This document shows positions 21,565 through 33,094 of a stretch of 64,000 nt of DNA, piece by piece. The position numbers and the translations under genes were made by a program. The notes beneath the pieces were generated by a model. That model saw only the letters and a program-made list of their open reading frames with translations. It was not told the DNA's origin and ran no database searches. The stretch covers positions 4,541,882-4,605,881 of the forward strand of contig NW_022098050.1 in the NCBI RefSeq assembly GCF_002288925.2. The letters run 5' to 3'. Source of the DNA: Delphinapterus leucas. Its lineage: Eukaryota > Chordata > Mammalia > Artiodactyla > Monodontidae. The first letter of the stretch is position 1, and each line of letters opens with the position of its first letter.

Positions 21565-23695
21565 GACGTTCATTTCGTTTCCAATAGTGAAAGTTAAGGC
21601 ACATTCAACATAATGCTCTATGCCTGAGCTATCACATGAAGGTCATTTTCGGCCATTAATTTCTCAGCTCAAATTCATCTATTGATCACCACTGTTGTAA
21701 CACACTCAATGTCAGACATGAAATTATCGACCTGGAATAGCTCCTAAGTTGCTGCAGTAATAGGAGGTGGGTAGTGCATGGGGCTCTGTTAATGGTATTT
21801 CACAGGAATTATCATTGTATCTTTGCATCCCTCCAATGGAATGTCCATTTTCATTCAGACTCCATCAGAAAAGGGCTCATCTCATCCCCAAAGGAAATTA
21901 AACTATCTCTCCCTGCTCTAGAGCAGTGGACTGATCACGGTTGGGAACCGAGTGCTCAGGTTAGAGGAGGGGGTGCTGGGAAGCTAAAGGAAAAAGCTGA
22001 TCCACCCAGTCCTCAAGAGAACACACTTCCTTAGACATCATCCACAAATGCCTGGGTCTAGAGCGGCCTTTGAACATGGGCTGAAGCAAGTGAGCAAGCC
22101 TGGCCTACACAGCCTTTCAAGGGTAGCGATGGCACTTACACAGCACACGTGCCCCCAATCTCCCTGCCAAGCCACTGGCAGACATCACTAATCAATCAAG
22201 GCCCTCAGAGATGGGACAAGGTGTCATAGTCCTTCTCAATGTCTCTCTGGGAAACCTGGAAGAAGAAGATCTAGCAAAGAGACTTCCCTGGGTTGTGTGT
22301 GCGGAGGGGGGTAGGGATCGTAGTAATGAATATCATTACTAAGAAGAGCAGCTGGGACTACACAGCACAATGCACTGTTGATTACTCTGAATTTGATGTA
22401 CGCAGTTATTCCTCTGTTAATTGAAATATATATACTTCGTATTTCAGAAGGCAAACTGTCTTCTTTCTGTGGGCCTAATGTAAAGTACCCCTTTGGACTC
22501 TTGTTATATCTGCATAGTAGACAATGGGTGGAACCTACACTATCAATCAATCGGTCGTATCCTTCCACCATAGTGGGGACAAGCCAGGAGGGGAAGAAGC
22601 TAGAAACTTCTCCTGTTTCATAATTGTGTACAAGCTAGACCAAGGCAGGACCCCAAGACCAACTGACTCCTTAAAGGCAAAAGTGATGCCTTTCCTGTGT
22701 AGAAAACGTGCCCAAAGGAACAGGTTACCAATGGGCAGGACTGCCATGTTGCACTTGGGGACATCATTCACGTCGTATTTTTATGAGATCTGCTTTCCCT
22801 AAAGCTGTGTGCCATGGCGGCTCTGCCCAAAAGTGACTGAGTCAAGGTCCAATAGTAAAGGCTGCCCATGACCCACAACCTGGGAAAAGCCATCTCAGGC
22901 CAGGATCAATCGGCCCAGTGACGAATAAAACACAGCCATGTCTTCTGTTCAGCTGTCGTGTCCAGCTCCCCAGACAGGGGAGGAAGGCTCCAGGGAGGAG
23001 GCAAGCCCCACCCCTCCTTTTGCAACCTCAACAGATTCTGAAGCTTGACTGCGGGCAGAGAGGGGAGTTGCTGACGAGACTGCAGACAGCCCTCTATTAC
23101 CACTTCCCCACCCCAGGAGGACTGACCGCCACACACAGCCACAGCGTCGCTCCCGGGCCAGGGGCTGATGTACGGCGTGGCTCACATCCAACCATCAAAA
23201 TGGCTTTTTCTTCATGGCTGAAGTGGCACACTGAGTCTTCTTCTCCTAGGGGAGGTGAAATGGTGACTCAGTCGCTGTTAACCCCGCGTTTAACCTGTCT
23301 GTGCTCCTGACACGCGGAGCCAGCCCGTCTCTATTCATCGCAGTGCCGTCTGCTCCCTGACGTGGCCGCCTCCACTTAGCCCTCCATTCCTCCCGAGGCC
23401 CTCGGGGACACCCCATCCCTTCCCTCACCCCCGCCTCCCTGCCGCAGAGCCAGACCTAAAAAAAAAACCCTCCAAGGACTTTGCAAGTTTCCATTCCGTT
23501 TCATTCCCCGATTCTAGACCTAGCTCCTTTGGGCGTTTGTAGATAGCATGAATCCCACGTCTTGGACCTCCCTCTGGGCTGAGTATCCAAAAAGTGAGCA
23601 GGTTGCTGATGAAAGGGGGCAGAGGGCTGCTTCCCTCTAGCAGCTGGGCACCACGTATTCTGCCCTTGGGGCAGGATCAAACTTCACAGAATTGA
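21565..23695. other. Unique non-coding DNA, 2.1 kb
   Basis: No transposon recognised and no convincing exon. GC content rises near 23300-23440. Open frames here lack domain signatures. Confidence 0.45.
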
Positions 23696-23699
23696 GCAT

Positions 23700-24060
23700 C
23701 CTTCTTAATGTCCCATTCGACCTCTCACCAGGAAAGGTTCAAAGAGGTGATAGGTGAGGTCATGGCACGACCTGTGCAAGGGGGCCACACCTGGAGCTAG
23801 CTACCAGATGGAGAGCCTTGAGCATCTTACCAATACGTTTGGGCTTCGATGTGTACTAACTGGGAACCATTGAAAGTTCTTAAAGAGGGGAGTAGATAAG
23901 CAGAGTGATATTTTAAGAAGATGTGCAGGAGAAAAGGCTGGGGATAGAGGACATGTTAGGGATTCTGCAGTAGCCCAGCCCAGGAGAAAGGAGAGGAGGA
24001 TCCGGCCCTCAGGAAAAGTCTTGAAAGCTCCAACAGGGAGGGGCAAGCTACAGGGCTGAG
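23700..24060 (-). repeat. L2 LINE fragment
   Basis: 'gagagccttgagcatcttac', 'actgggaccattgaaagtt'-type text (actual 23860-23877) and 'attctgcagtagcccagccc' follow the reverse L2 3' UTR order. Confidence 0.55.
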
Positions 24061-24204
24061 CTAGCAAAGAAGCCGAGGCAACAGCCTCCTCTTGCAGCCC
24101 ACCCAGAATGGAAGGGAGATGTGTGGAAGTGATGCGGCCTTAGAGAACATCCAAGCCAGCCGCCTTGTCTCACGGTGACGAAACTGCGACCAGAGCCCGG
24201 AGGA

Positions 24205-24365
24205 AGTGACTCTGTTGAGTGCCGGGTCTGGGCCAGTCACGATGCAAGTACTTCATGATCTCTCCCCAAGAACCCAATGAACCATCTTTCTAGGATCAGG
24301 AAAGTTGGCACAGAGAGGTTCACAGATTTGCCCCGGGCCAGGGCTAGAAGCCAGCCTGCACTTCA
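24205..24365 (-). repeat. MIR SINE
   Basis: 'gttgagtgccgggtctgggc', 'ggcacagagaggttcacaga' and 'ggctagaagccagcc' are in reverse MIR order. Confidence 0.65.
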
Positions 24366-24696
24366 CTCCTCTGTGCCACCTCTCTGAAGGAAAAGGGCCT
24401 GATCTTCTAGAAACCAGCAGTGGCCTTGGTTTTAGATCAAAGGGCAATAGTGGGAGAGACAGCCAAGTGCACAGCACCCACCCAGGGTGGAGAACGTAAA
24501 GGGGGACCCAGACGCTGGAACATGGGGGCAACTACAAATTGAAAGTCTGAAAAGAGCAGCAGCATGATGAGTCACCAGAAAACCAGAAAGCTAAGTTCAG
24601 CTGTGAACTCCGGTGCGGATCACCGAAGAGCCCCTGCCCACAGCCAAAAGCACTTGTGAGAACTGGCCCTCACTCAGAGGGGCAGGAACATCAGAA

Positions 24697-24741
24697 AAGG
24701 GGCGGGGTTGGGGAAAAGGGGCGGGGATGGGGTGGGGGGAT
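24697..24741 (+). other. G-rich tract, quadruplex candidate
   Basis: Eight runs of four or more G within about 45 bp (GGGGCGGGGTTGGGG, then GGGGCGGGGATGGGG and GGGGGG). It includes two GGGGCGGGG Sp1-type boxes. The sequence looks unique. Confidence 0.75.
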
Positions 24742-25627
24742 GCTCGTGCACATGACGTACTGAGGGTGGGCTCTCCAGAGAAACTTGTACAGGAGAGAGG
24801 GAAACAGGGCAACCAGCGAAACAGAGATATGGGCTTAGTTGAGGGTGAGGGCAATTAACTGTCCCGGTTTGCCCAGGAATGAGGGTTTCCCGGGATGTGG
24901 ACTTCCAGACTGAAAATTGAGAGTCCCAAGAAAACTGGGACAGATTGGGCACCGTACTTCGCCCTGATCCCACAGGGAGCTCAGGAACAGGAAAGTCACC
25001 ACAGAGTTGTCCCCTCCCCTTAAAGCAAAGAGTCCAGGCTTTTGTACTGGTCGTTGGCTGTGCCTCTCCCTGACCCCTGGGTAGGGGGTCACCTCCCAGG
25101 TACCGCTGGGGAAAGCGGATCCCATTGACTGAGAGCAGTCCTTCGAGAAGGAGGCAGCTGTGAGCTGATGACAGCCAACACTGACCCCGGCCGATGGGCA
25201 GGTGCACCAGCCAGGTAGAGGGGATCCGGACGAGGCAACAACAGTGTCTGCTACGTTAAGAACGTGGCCTGGTGGGGGGCTTCTGGGGACAGGTTTGAGG
25301 GTAGGTTGGTTCAATCCCTTACCTCCCACGGGACCCAGTGGCATTGTTGGAGGCTTTCACCAAGGCCTGTTTGATGCAGGTGACAAGGCTGCAAATGAAA
25401 CTTGTGGTTCACAACAGCACTCCAGCCACAATTCAGTGTAGCTGAGTTTTGAGAAAACTCACCTGTCATTTTTTTTTTCAAACTGCAAGGGTTCCTTGGG
25501 ACTCCTTAGCAGTGTATCAAGTTTGATGAAACTTATTAGTTAACACTTTTAAAAATACAGTTATTGTGGAATGAATAGAGATGTGAAATGCTACATATTC
25601 CTAAGGTTCATATGAGGTTTTTCCGGG

Positions 25628-25905
25628 AATTTGCTCAACAAGCATTTATGGAGCACCTACTATGCACGAGCTGGCTCAGTGCTGCATGCTGGGGGGAGGA
25701 GATGAATAGCACAAGGTCCCCACCCTCAGGGAGTTCACAGTCCTGATACAAAAACACATAAATCCCAGTGAAAGTGCTGAGGAATTATAGAGTATGGGGC
25801 ATCAACTGTACCCAGGGCAGGACATTGGGTATAAGGGGTCTTGAAGGTTTCCCTGAGAGATGATCTTTAGAGATGAAGAATTTGTCAGCTTGAAGAAGAC
25901 ACTGT
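25628..25905 (-). repeat. L2 LINE 3' end
   Basis: 'aacaagcatttatggagcac', 'ctactatgcacgagctggct' and 'cctcagggagttcacagtcc' are in reverse L2 order. Confidence 0.85.
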
Positions 25906-25944
25906 GTACATCTTCGCAATAGCTGTTCTCCACTTTTTCCTGAG

Positions 25945-26370
25945 TTTTGCTTGGGAAAAAAGGTCATCTGGAATAAAAACTACATTTCCCAGAATCCTTT
26001 GCAGCTAGACCTGGCCATGTGACTAAGTTTGTTGGTCAATGGGATTAAGGTGCCCTGTGTGGCTTCCAGGAGGTGTCCTTAAATGGAAAAGCCATGCCTT
26101 CCTCACCTCTCCCCCCTTCCTGTTGGTTGCTGGACTGCAGAGGTAATGGCTGGCACTTTCACAGCCATCTTGAACCATGAAGTGCACCCATGTGCTAAAG
26201 AGGGCAGATCAAAAAGATGGAAGAATCCTGAGTCTCTCACAACTTTGTGAAACTAACTGAACAGGCTTGGGTTGTGTAACTCCAGCTTCACTGACAGAAA
26301 TCTACTTCTACTGTGTTAAAGCCACTGTTATTTTGGATTTTCTATCACTCATTGCCAAAGCTAATCCTAA
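25945..26370 (+). repeat. Old LTR (MaLR-like), plus
   Basis: Starts with 'aaaactacatttcccagaat' and ends 'ctactgtgttaaagccactg', the layout of a mammal-wide MaLR-type LTR. The subfamily cannot be fixed by eye. Confidence 0.55.
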
Positions 26371-27190
26371 CAGGTAAAGTGAGAGTAGAGCAATTCTATT
26401 CCAGATGCACAGGCTGTGAATTACCATGGCCCTGGCTTTGGCTTGTGTGGGTTATTTTACTGTCCCTTCCAATTTCCCATCAGCACTTCTGCATTTTCTC
26501 TCTCTTAGCCCCTGCGGTGGGTGCCAGGGTATACTGACCAGAGCCCTTTTCAGGAAGGAAGGACTTGGTGCCCCAGCTGATGGAAGTGGTGTCAGCAAAT
26601 AGCCTTTGACTGTCAGCCTCCTGGGGCTGCGTGTCTCACCTAAGGTCATTCTTCTTCCCAATGTAGCCTCCATCAATGACTGATCAGTGCGGGGATAGGG
26701 AGGCCTGGCCATCTCAGCCCAGCTGAGGACCCCTCCGAAGGGCCATCCCTTAGCTCCAGAGCTCCCTGGGGCATCAGCCGAGGCTGTTTGGGGGCCTGCA
26801 TTGCACATCAACTTCTCCTTCTGCCCACTCCTGCTTCCTTCGCTTTCCTTCCACAGGGGTCGATCTCAACGGTCCTCCTTAGTTTTATTGTCCTATACTT
26901 TAAGCTCTATCTCAAAGTCGGCTTCCTAAGCTTCCTAGACCCAAGCTGCAACAACCCTGATTTTTTGGCCCCTGGCCTCTGTCCCAGTCCTTCAGCCTCT
27001 CCTTCCCCACCCCATCTCTTAATAGCAATTTAGGGCCAGTGACACCAATGCCTAAAACTGTGTGCATTTAGCACCTAATGCAATTAGCACTTAATATGAG
27101 CTTCCTATGATGCTAATGGAAGCCTCTCAGCTGAGCTGAGTTAGCATTCCCTCTGGCCTTCTCCAAGTGGCCCACAGGGAGGCAAGTTGA
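26371..27190. other. No gene or repeat recognised
   Basis: Unique-looking, moderately GC-rich sequence without coding evidence. Confidence 0.45.
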
Positions 27191-27194
27191 GTAA

Positions 27195-27310
27195 ACTGAG
27201 CCCTGAGTAAAAATCAGGAGACCTGGGTTCCCTTCCCCTCTTTGCCTCCAGCGTGACCTCAGAGCAGCCACTCAACTTCTCTGACCTTCAAATGCTTGAA
27301 CCAGAAAGCA
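27195..27310 (+). repeat. MIR SINE fragment
   Basis: 'aggagacctgggttccc', 'agcgtgacctcagagcagcc' and 'ctcaacttctctgacct' are in plus MIR order, with the 3' half lost. Confidence 0.55.
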
Positions 27311-27353
27311 GAAACCACAACTTTGACTTTAGAGGGCATTTTGGTCACTAAAC

Positions 27354-27950
27354 CAGGGGTTGGCAAACGATGGCTTGTGGGCCGAATCGGGCCTGTCGCC
27401 TGTTTTGGTTTTTTTTTAATACATTTATTTATTTTATTTATTTAGTTTTGGCTGCGTTGGGTCTTCGTTGCTGTGTAGGCTTTCTCTAGTTGCGGTGAGC
27501 GGAGGCCACTCCCTGTTGCGGTGCACAGGCCTCTCATCACGGTGGCCTCTCTTGTTGTGGAGCATAGGCTCCGGGCACGTGGGCTTCAGTAGTCGTAGCA
27601 CACGGGCTCAGTAGTTGTGGTTCACGGTCTCTAGAGCGCAGGCCCAGCAACCGTGGCGCACAGGCTTAGTTGCTTCGCAACATGTGGGATCCTCCCGGAC
27701 CAGGGCTCGAACCCACGTTGCCTGCATTGGCAGACGGACCCGCAACCGCTGCGCCACCAGGGAAGCCCTATCGCCTGTTTTTATAAATAAAATTTTATTG
27801 GAACACAACCATGCCCATCTGTTTCAATGTTAATGATGGCTGCTTTTATACTACAATGGCAGAGTTTCGTAGTTGCGATGGAGATTGTATGGCCCGCAAA
27901 ACCTAAAATTTACTATCTGGTCCTTTGTAGAAAAAGTTGGCTGCTCCCTG
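27354..27950. mobile_element. hAT-type non-autonomous DNA transposon with nested SINE
   Basis: The left end CAGGGGTTGGCAAACGATGG and the right end 'gttggctgctccctg' are imperfect inverted ends; the body has 'aaataaaattttattggaac' and 'gtatggcccgcaaaacctaa'. Possible degraded 8 bp duplications are CACTAAAC and GTCTAAAT. The SINE at 27407-27770 splits it. Confidence 0.8.
27407..27770 (-). mobile_element. CHR-type SINE, long class, minus
   Basis: A T-rich tail with TTTA repeats is followed by the reverse body ('ctgcgttgggtcttcgttgc') and the head ending 'gcgccaccagggaagcccta'. Perfect 11 bp target duplication TCGCCTGTTTT at 27396-27406 and 27771-27781. Confidence 0.95.
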
Positions 27951-28014
27951 GTCTAAATGAATTAAGGTGCTATTGTATCTCTTGCCTCAAGAGTTATGAC
28001 TGGACTGGAATCTG

Positions 28015-28430
28015 CCCATATGATTCAGTATTTATTGAGCACCTACTAAGTGCAAGGCCCCATTGTAGACACTGGGACAGCAGTAGTGAACAAACCAGTT
28101 GCAGCCCCTGCTCTCCCAGAGCCTACATTCCAGTGGAGGAGCTAGACAGTAAACAAACAAACCAATAGACATCTGCCAAGGGGCCATAAGTGCTATGGAG
28201 AAAATTAAAGCAGGGTGTGGGAAAGAGGGATAGAGGTAAGGCAGGCCTGAGATTTTAAGTTGAATGGTTGAGGAGGGCTCTCTGATGGGGTAGCACTGGA
28301 GCAGAGACCTGAGGGAAGGAAGAGAGTGAGCCATGTAGATATCTGAGGTAAAAGCATTCCAAGCAGAAGGAACAATCCAGTGCAAAGGACCTGAGGCAGG
28401 AGCACAGCTGGTTTGTTCAAGACACATAAG
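28015..28430 (-). repeat. L2 LINE, left part of a split copy
   Basis: 'tatttattgagcacctacta' to 'aggacctgaggcaggagcac' in reverse L2 order. It breaks at about 28430 and resumes in register at 30101 ('cagtgtggctggaacagaaa'), so everything between was inserted into this L2. Confidence 0.9.
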
Positions 28431-28441
28431 GATCCTGTGTG

Positions 28442-28934
28442 TACGTGCACCCCAGTGTTCATTGCAGCTCTATTCACAATAGCCAGGACATGGAAGCAAC
28501 CTAAGTGTCCATCGACAGATGAATGGATAGAGAAGATGTGGCACATGTGTACAATGGAATACTACTCAGCCATAAAAAAGAACAAAATAATGCCATTTGC
28601 AGCAACATGGATGAACCTAGACATTGTCATATTGAGCAAAGTAAGTCAGAGACAAATATCATATGATATCGCTTATATGTGGAATCTAAAAAAAATGGTA
28701 CAAATGAGCTTATTTACAAAGCAGAAATAGAGTCACAGATGTAGAAAACAAACTTATGGTCACCAGGCGGGAAAGGTGGGGGAAGGGATAAATTGGGAGA
28801 TTGGGATTGACGTATACACACTACTATATATAAAATAGATAACTAATAAGGACCTACCGTATAGCACAGGGAACCCTACTCAATACTCTGTAATGGCCTA
28901 TATGGGAAAAGAATCTAAAAAAGAGTGGACATAT

Positions 28935-28965
<31 letters not shown>

Positions 28966-29033
28966 ACTGAATCACTTTGCTATACACCTGAAACTAACAC
29001 AGCATTGGAACTCAACTAGACTCCAATAAAATT
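28442..29033 (+). mobile_element. L1 LINE 3' end (cetartiodactyl type)
   Basis: ORF2 end ('ttcattgcagctctattcac', 'tggaatactactcagccata') and 3' UTR to 'agactccaataaaatttttg'. It is 5'-truncated and contains an AT repeat at 28938-28960. No A tail follows its AATAAA; instead unrelated sequence continues to a second tail at 30087-30100. Confidence 0.9.
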
Positions 29034-30100
29034 TTTGTTTTGTTTTGTTTTGCTTAGGTTGCCTTTTAATCGTTATCTCCTCAGAAAAGATGATTCTAAA
29101 GATTATGACTGGATAAAGAAGATGTGGCACATATATACAATGGAATATTACTCAGCCATGAAAAGAAACGAAATTGAGTTATTTGTAGTGAGGTGGATGG
29201 ACCTAGAGTCTGTCATACAGAGTGAAGTAAGTCAGAAAGAGAAAAACAAATACCGTATGCTAACCCATATATATGGAATCTAAGAAAAAAAAATGGTCAT
29301 GAAGAACCTAGGGGCAAGACGGGAATAAAGACACAGACCTACCAGAGAATGGACTTGAGGATACGGGGAGGGGGAAGGGTAAGCTGTGACGAAGTGAGAG
29401 AGTGGCATAGACATATATACACTACCAAACGTAAAATAGATAGCTAGTGGGAAGCAGCCGCATAGCACAGGGAGATCAGCTCGGTGCTTTGTGACCACCT
29501 AGAGGGGTGGGATAGGGAGGGTGGGAGGGAGGGAGACACAAGAGGGAGGGGATATGGGGATATATGTATATGTATAGCTGATTCACTTAGTTATAAAGCT
29601 GAAACTAACACACCATTGTAAAGCAATTATACTCCAATAAAGATGTTAAAAAATAAAATTTTTTAAAGAAAGATTATGACCAAATTTCACAACATAATAA
29701 AGAATACTTTTTCATTCATTATAAAATCTTATTTCCAAAGTTAGCAAATTACCTAGAAAATCAAGCTTTAATCAAGATTTATGTTCTGAGACTTTGGAAG
29801 AAGGACTTTCTTTTAAACACAGATATTTAAAAGAAAAAAAGTGCATCCTTTTTTAAGATTCTTGAATATTTTCATCAAATGGTGGTGTTTCTTTTTAAAA
29901 ATTAAGCTTTCTTCAAAAGAAGCTTCACTTCCATTTTGTAACAGAAATTCCAAATAAGCACAACAATAGAATCATGCAGGGAACTCCCACTTCTCCATCA
30001 GCCGATATCACATTTTTAACACATAACCAATGTTATTTCATTTATGCTTTTTCCTGCCTCCTCCCTCCGATTGCCAATAAAAATTAAAAAAAAAAAAAAA
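29034..30100 (+). mobile_element. Non-L1 sequence carried with the L1, interrupted by a second L1
   Basis: 29034-29109 plus 29681-30086 form one segment once the second L1 is removed. It ends with a polyadenylation signal (AATAAA at 30077-30082) and an A tail (30087-30100) abutting the resumed L2. Imperfect target copies GATCCTGTGTG (28431-28441) and GATCCCAGTGTG (30101-30112) frame the whole composite. It fits a 3' transduction or a template-switch chimera. Confidence 0.65.
29110..29668 (+). mobile_element. Second, nested L1 LINE 3' end
   Basis: 'aaagaagatgtggcacatat' to 'gcaattatactccaataaag' and an A-rich tail. Perfect 12 bp target duplication AAAGATTATGAC at 29098-29109 and 29669-29680. 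It is younger than the surrounding composite and 5'-truncated. Confidence 0.95.
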
Positions 30101-30470
30101 GATCCCAGTGTGGCTGGAACAGAAAGGATGAGGGGGCGACAAAGAGGAGGTGAGACCAAGGCGGTCACAGGGGGTCACGTCCCAGAGGGCCTTGCAGGGC
30201 ATTGTAAGGACTCCTCTAGTTCTTACTGTGAGAAGGAGGTAGTGTCACAAGAGGGCTCTGAGCAGGGGAGGGACATGTCTGACTCAGGTTTAAGGATCTG
30301 TGTGGCCAACAGACTGTAGAAATCACAGGGAGCAGCAGGGAGGACAGTAACAATCCGAGTGACAGATGAGGTGTCTCAGACCAGGGAGGTGGAAGCAGGG
30401 ATAGGGAGAGGTGGTCACATTTGGGCTGTTTTGAGCGAGATGTAGAGCCAATAGGCGAGCGTCCTTGTTC
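30101..30470 (-). repeat. L2 LINE, right part of the split copy
   Basis: 'gagggccttgcagggcattg', 'ctgagcaggggagggacatg' and 'gagatgtagagccaatagg' continue the L2 interrupted at 28430. Confidence 0.85.
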
Positions 30471-30789
30471 CATGAATGCGGCTTGAGGTGGAATTACCCA
30501 CTTCAGTCCTTTCCCCTGCTCTTCCTTAAATGGGGATATTGTGCCCTCAAGTCATTTTTGGGATGCCTGGCATGGTAGGAATTTACTGACCCTGGAAGCC
30601 CACCTTGTCAGAAATTATCTATGTGAACGTCAGCCCTGAGGGGGTAGGTCTGTCCTCACCAAAGGGGATTTCAGCGGTTAGTGACGGTGCAGAAGTTCCT
30701 CCTGGTGCCCCCTCCTTTTTAACTCACAGCAAAGTTCCTGTGGGGTTCAGAGCTGGTTTGGGAGCAAACAGGCAGACCGAGGGATCCTT

Positions 30790-30998
30790 TTTTCTTTTTT
30801 AAAATTTATTTGGCTGCGCTGGGTCTCAGTTGCATCACGTGAGATCTTCGTTGCGGCATACGGGATCCTTCAGTTGTGGCATGTGGGCTCTTAGTTGAGG
30901 CATGCATGCAGGATCTAATTCCCTGACCAGGGATCGAACCCGGGCCCCGTGAATTGGGAACGTGGAGTTTTAACCACTGGACCACCATGGAAGTCCCA
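30790..30998 (-). mobile_element. CHR-type SINE, short class, minus
   Basis: A T-rich start, body 'ggctgcgctgggtctcagtt', and head with B box complement GGGATCGAACCC (about 30931-30942) ending 'accaccatggaagtccc'. Target duplication AGGGATCCTT at 30780-30789 and 30999-31008. Confidence 0.9.
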
Positions 30999-31014
30999 AG
31001 GGATCCTTAAGTCT

Positions 31015-31475
31015 AAGTCAGATATGTCCTTCCTCTGTTCAGAGCCCTCCTGTGACCCCCTGGGTCAGAAGGTAGGGTCTATGTCCTCTCCTTTTGAACC
31101 TGCACTGACCTCAGTGACTCGCCGTAGCCCAGAGAAAGGAGCAGAAGTGACATTGCATGACATCCAAGGGCAGGTCAGAAAAGGCTATGTGGCTTCCACC
31201 TGGCTCTCAGAACGCTCACTCTGGGGGATGCCAACTGCCATGCAAGAAGTCCAACCACCCTGAGTCAATGCCAGCCCTGTGGGTGCGCCATTTTGGATGT
31301 CCAGCCCGGTCCAGCCTTCAGATGACTCCCAACTGGCATCTGAATGTAACAGCATGAGAGACTCCAAGTGAGACCTGCTCAGCCAAGCCCTTCCTGATTT
31401 CCCAGCCTAGAGAGCCACGAGCAAAGAAGAGCTGTAAAGTTTCAGGATAAATGGTAGCCCAACAGTAATAACTGA
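31015..31475 (+). repeat. Old MaLR-like LTR, plus
   Basis: 'gcgccattttggatgtccag', 'ccagccttcagatgactccc' and a weak 'gataaatggtagcccaacag' tail are in MLT1-like plus order. Confidence 0.55.
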
Positions 31476-33078
31476 AACACCATTGATTTTGGAGACTTGC
31501 CACCAAGGATCTGTAGGTAGACTAGGACCGGTCACAAGATGTCCCCAACACACGTGTACGGGGTAGACGCCACAAGGGCAGCATCCTGCCACTGTGGGCT
31601 CTTCTCCTCCAGGTTAATCCCCATTGAACACCCAGGGTGATGGCCCTTTGGCGTTCTGTACGCCAAGGGATAGTAAACATTGCTTGGGTTTTGCTCCTTT
31701 CCTCAGCCAGCTCTTCTACATGGGTAGTGGCATGGGAGCGGTGGATCCCATACCCCAGAGAATCGCCCCTATGGGCTAAGCAGTGTCTGATGCAAAACAG
31801 AGAATGGCAGGCCACGGAGTCCAACGAGAGAGAGATTTATGCCTCTTACTCTCCATCTGCAAAGCAAAACAAAAATAGCTGAAATGCCGGTTTTCTGCTT
31901 TATCGGCTCTGTGAATAAGCATATAAATTTCTATGACATTTCTGGAGGCTTGCTGAAGGGGAAAAAAGCCATCCCCCAGGACGCGGCCAGCAGCGGCGGC
32001 GGCATATGGCTTGCTGAGAGCAGAGGCAGAGTGCATTGTGTGTCTGTGAGCGCTGAAAAAGGTGACTTTGCGGGTAATTTCAGACTCAAGGCAGTGTTTG
32101 CACCTTTTTAAAAATTTTTTTTCCTTTTTTTCATTATAAAAAGTCTTGCCTAAGCCCAGGCACTTGTCACGGCCAATCAGTCCTCGGCGGGGAAGCGGGA
32201 TTATGCTGGGCCGTGGTTAAGTGCAGGGAGACGGGTCTGAGCCCGGGCTCCTTGGGGCTCCAGGTGGCCCAGGATATCATGCTCGGCTCCTGGAAGAGGG
32301 GGACAGCGTCTTATTAAGAAGCTCACATAAGAGAAAAGGGGAGGCAGTCTGCAGGACATGTGGAAAGACCCAAATAGCTGAAGAACAGAACAGGAGTCTG
32401 GCTTTTTGTCTCACTCCAGCGATTCCTTTCTCCACTGAGGACTCAGGCAGGAAGTTCAGTGAAGATGTCTCCAACCCCAGCGGGTGGGAACTGGCACTGA
32501 CATCGAGTCACCATCAGCCTGGCAGGGAGACCGGTCCCACAGCTCCTGCCAGGAGGCAGAAAGGGCACCGCCTGTGTGCAGTTCCATGGGGTTAGGGAAG
32601 CCCAACAAACTATTCAACTCATTCTGTACTTAAATTCCACACTTAGCTTGATTCTTATGGCTTAAGCCAAACAAGGGACTTGTCCCCTTTTATGTTGTAA
32701 TTATGCTGTTCCATGATGTACATTAATACATTGGTTTCTTATCAGTCGTTTACACTTTAGTATAAATGAATGCATTAGAAACTACCCTAAAAGTACATTG
32801 CATGGAAAGGAGGGAGAAAGAGAACATGACACTGCATGGAGGGAGGGAGTTATGGCAAAGGATAGGCAGAGAGTTTCGAGGAAGGAATAGAAAAGGAAAA
32901 GGTATCCCACAGAAAAACCTAGCTCTCATCACAGTTTTACCCAGGACCCCATCCTGTTGAAGGGAGAAAATGTCTAGAAATCCTCAGAAAAAGGGGTAGT
33001 GCAAACAGAAGCAGTGTGTCAGGTGTAAACAAACAAGCTGCCCTCTCTCCCTATTCTCCAGCAGCACCAGCCAACAGT
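31476..33078. other. Unique non-coding DNA, includes a candidate regulatory block
   Basis: No transposon recognised except simple T runs near 32110-32130. 31840-32240 combines AT-rich and CpG-bearing stretches: GCGGCGGCGG near 31993-32002, a CCAAT box in GGCCAATCAG near 32172-32181, and TATAAAAAG near 32135-32143. The open frame 32221-32595 has no recognised domain. Confidence 0.4.
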
Positions 33079-33094
33079 AAGAGAGTAGGCTTCA

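Noticed and set aside
24674..25344. Overlapping minus-strand open frames of 177 and 169 codons
   Set aside because: Two frames are open over the same GC-rich DNA with no recognisable domain, no splice-site logic and a G-rich tract at one end. There is no protein-level support.
29034..29109. T-rich tract ending in TTTTGCTTAG read as a splice acceptor joining L1 to an exon
   Set aside because: The tract does resemble an acceptor, but splicing cannot be argued without a transcript. The retrotransposition explanation covers the tails and duplications better.
32221..32595. 124-codon frame after a CpG-containing block
   Set aside because: The frame start coincides with no clear promoter, composition is low in hydrophobic core residues, and no family is recognised. 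Kept only as a note in the regulatory finding.
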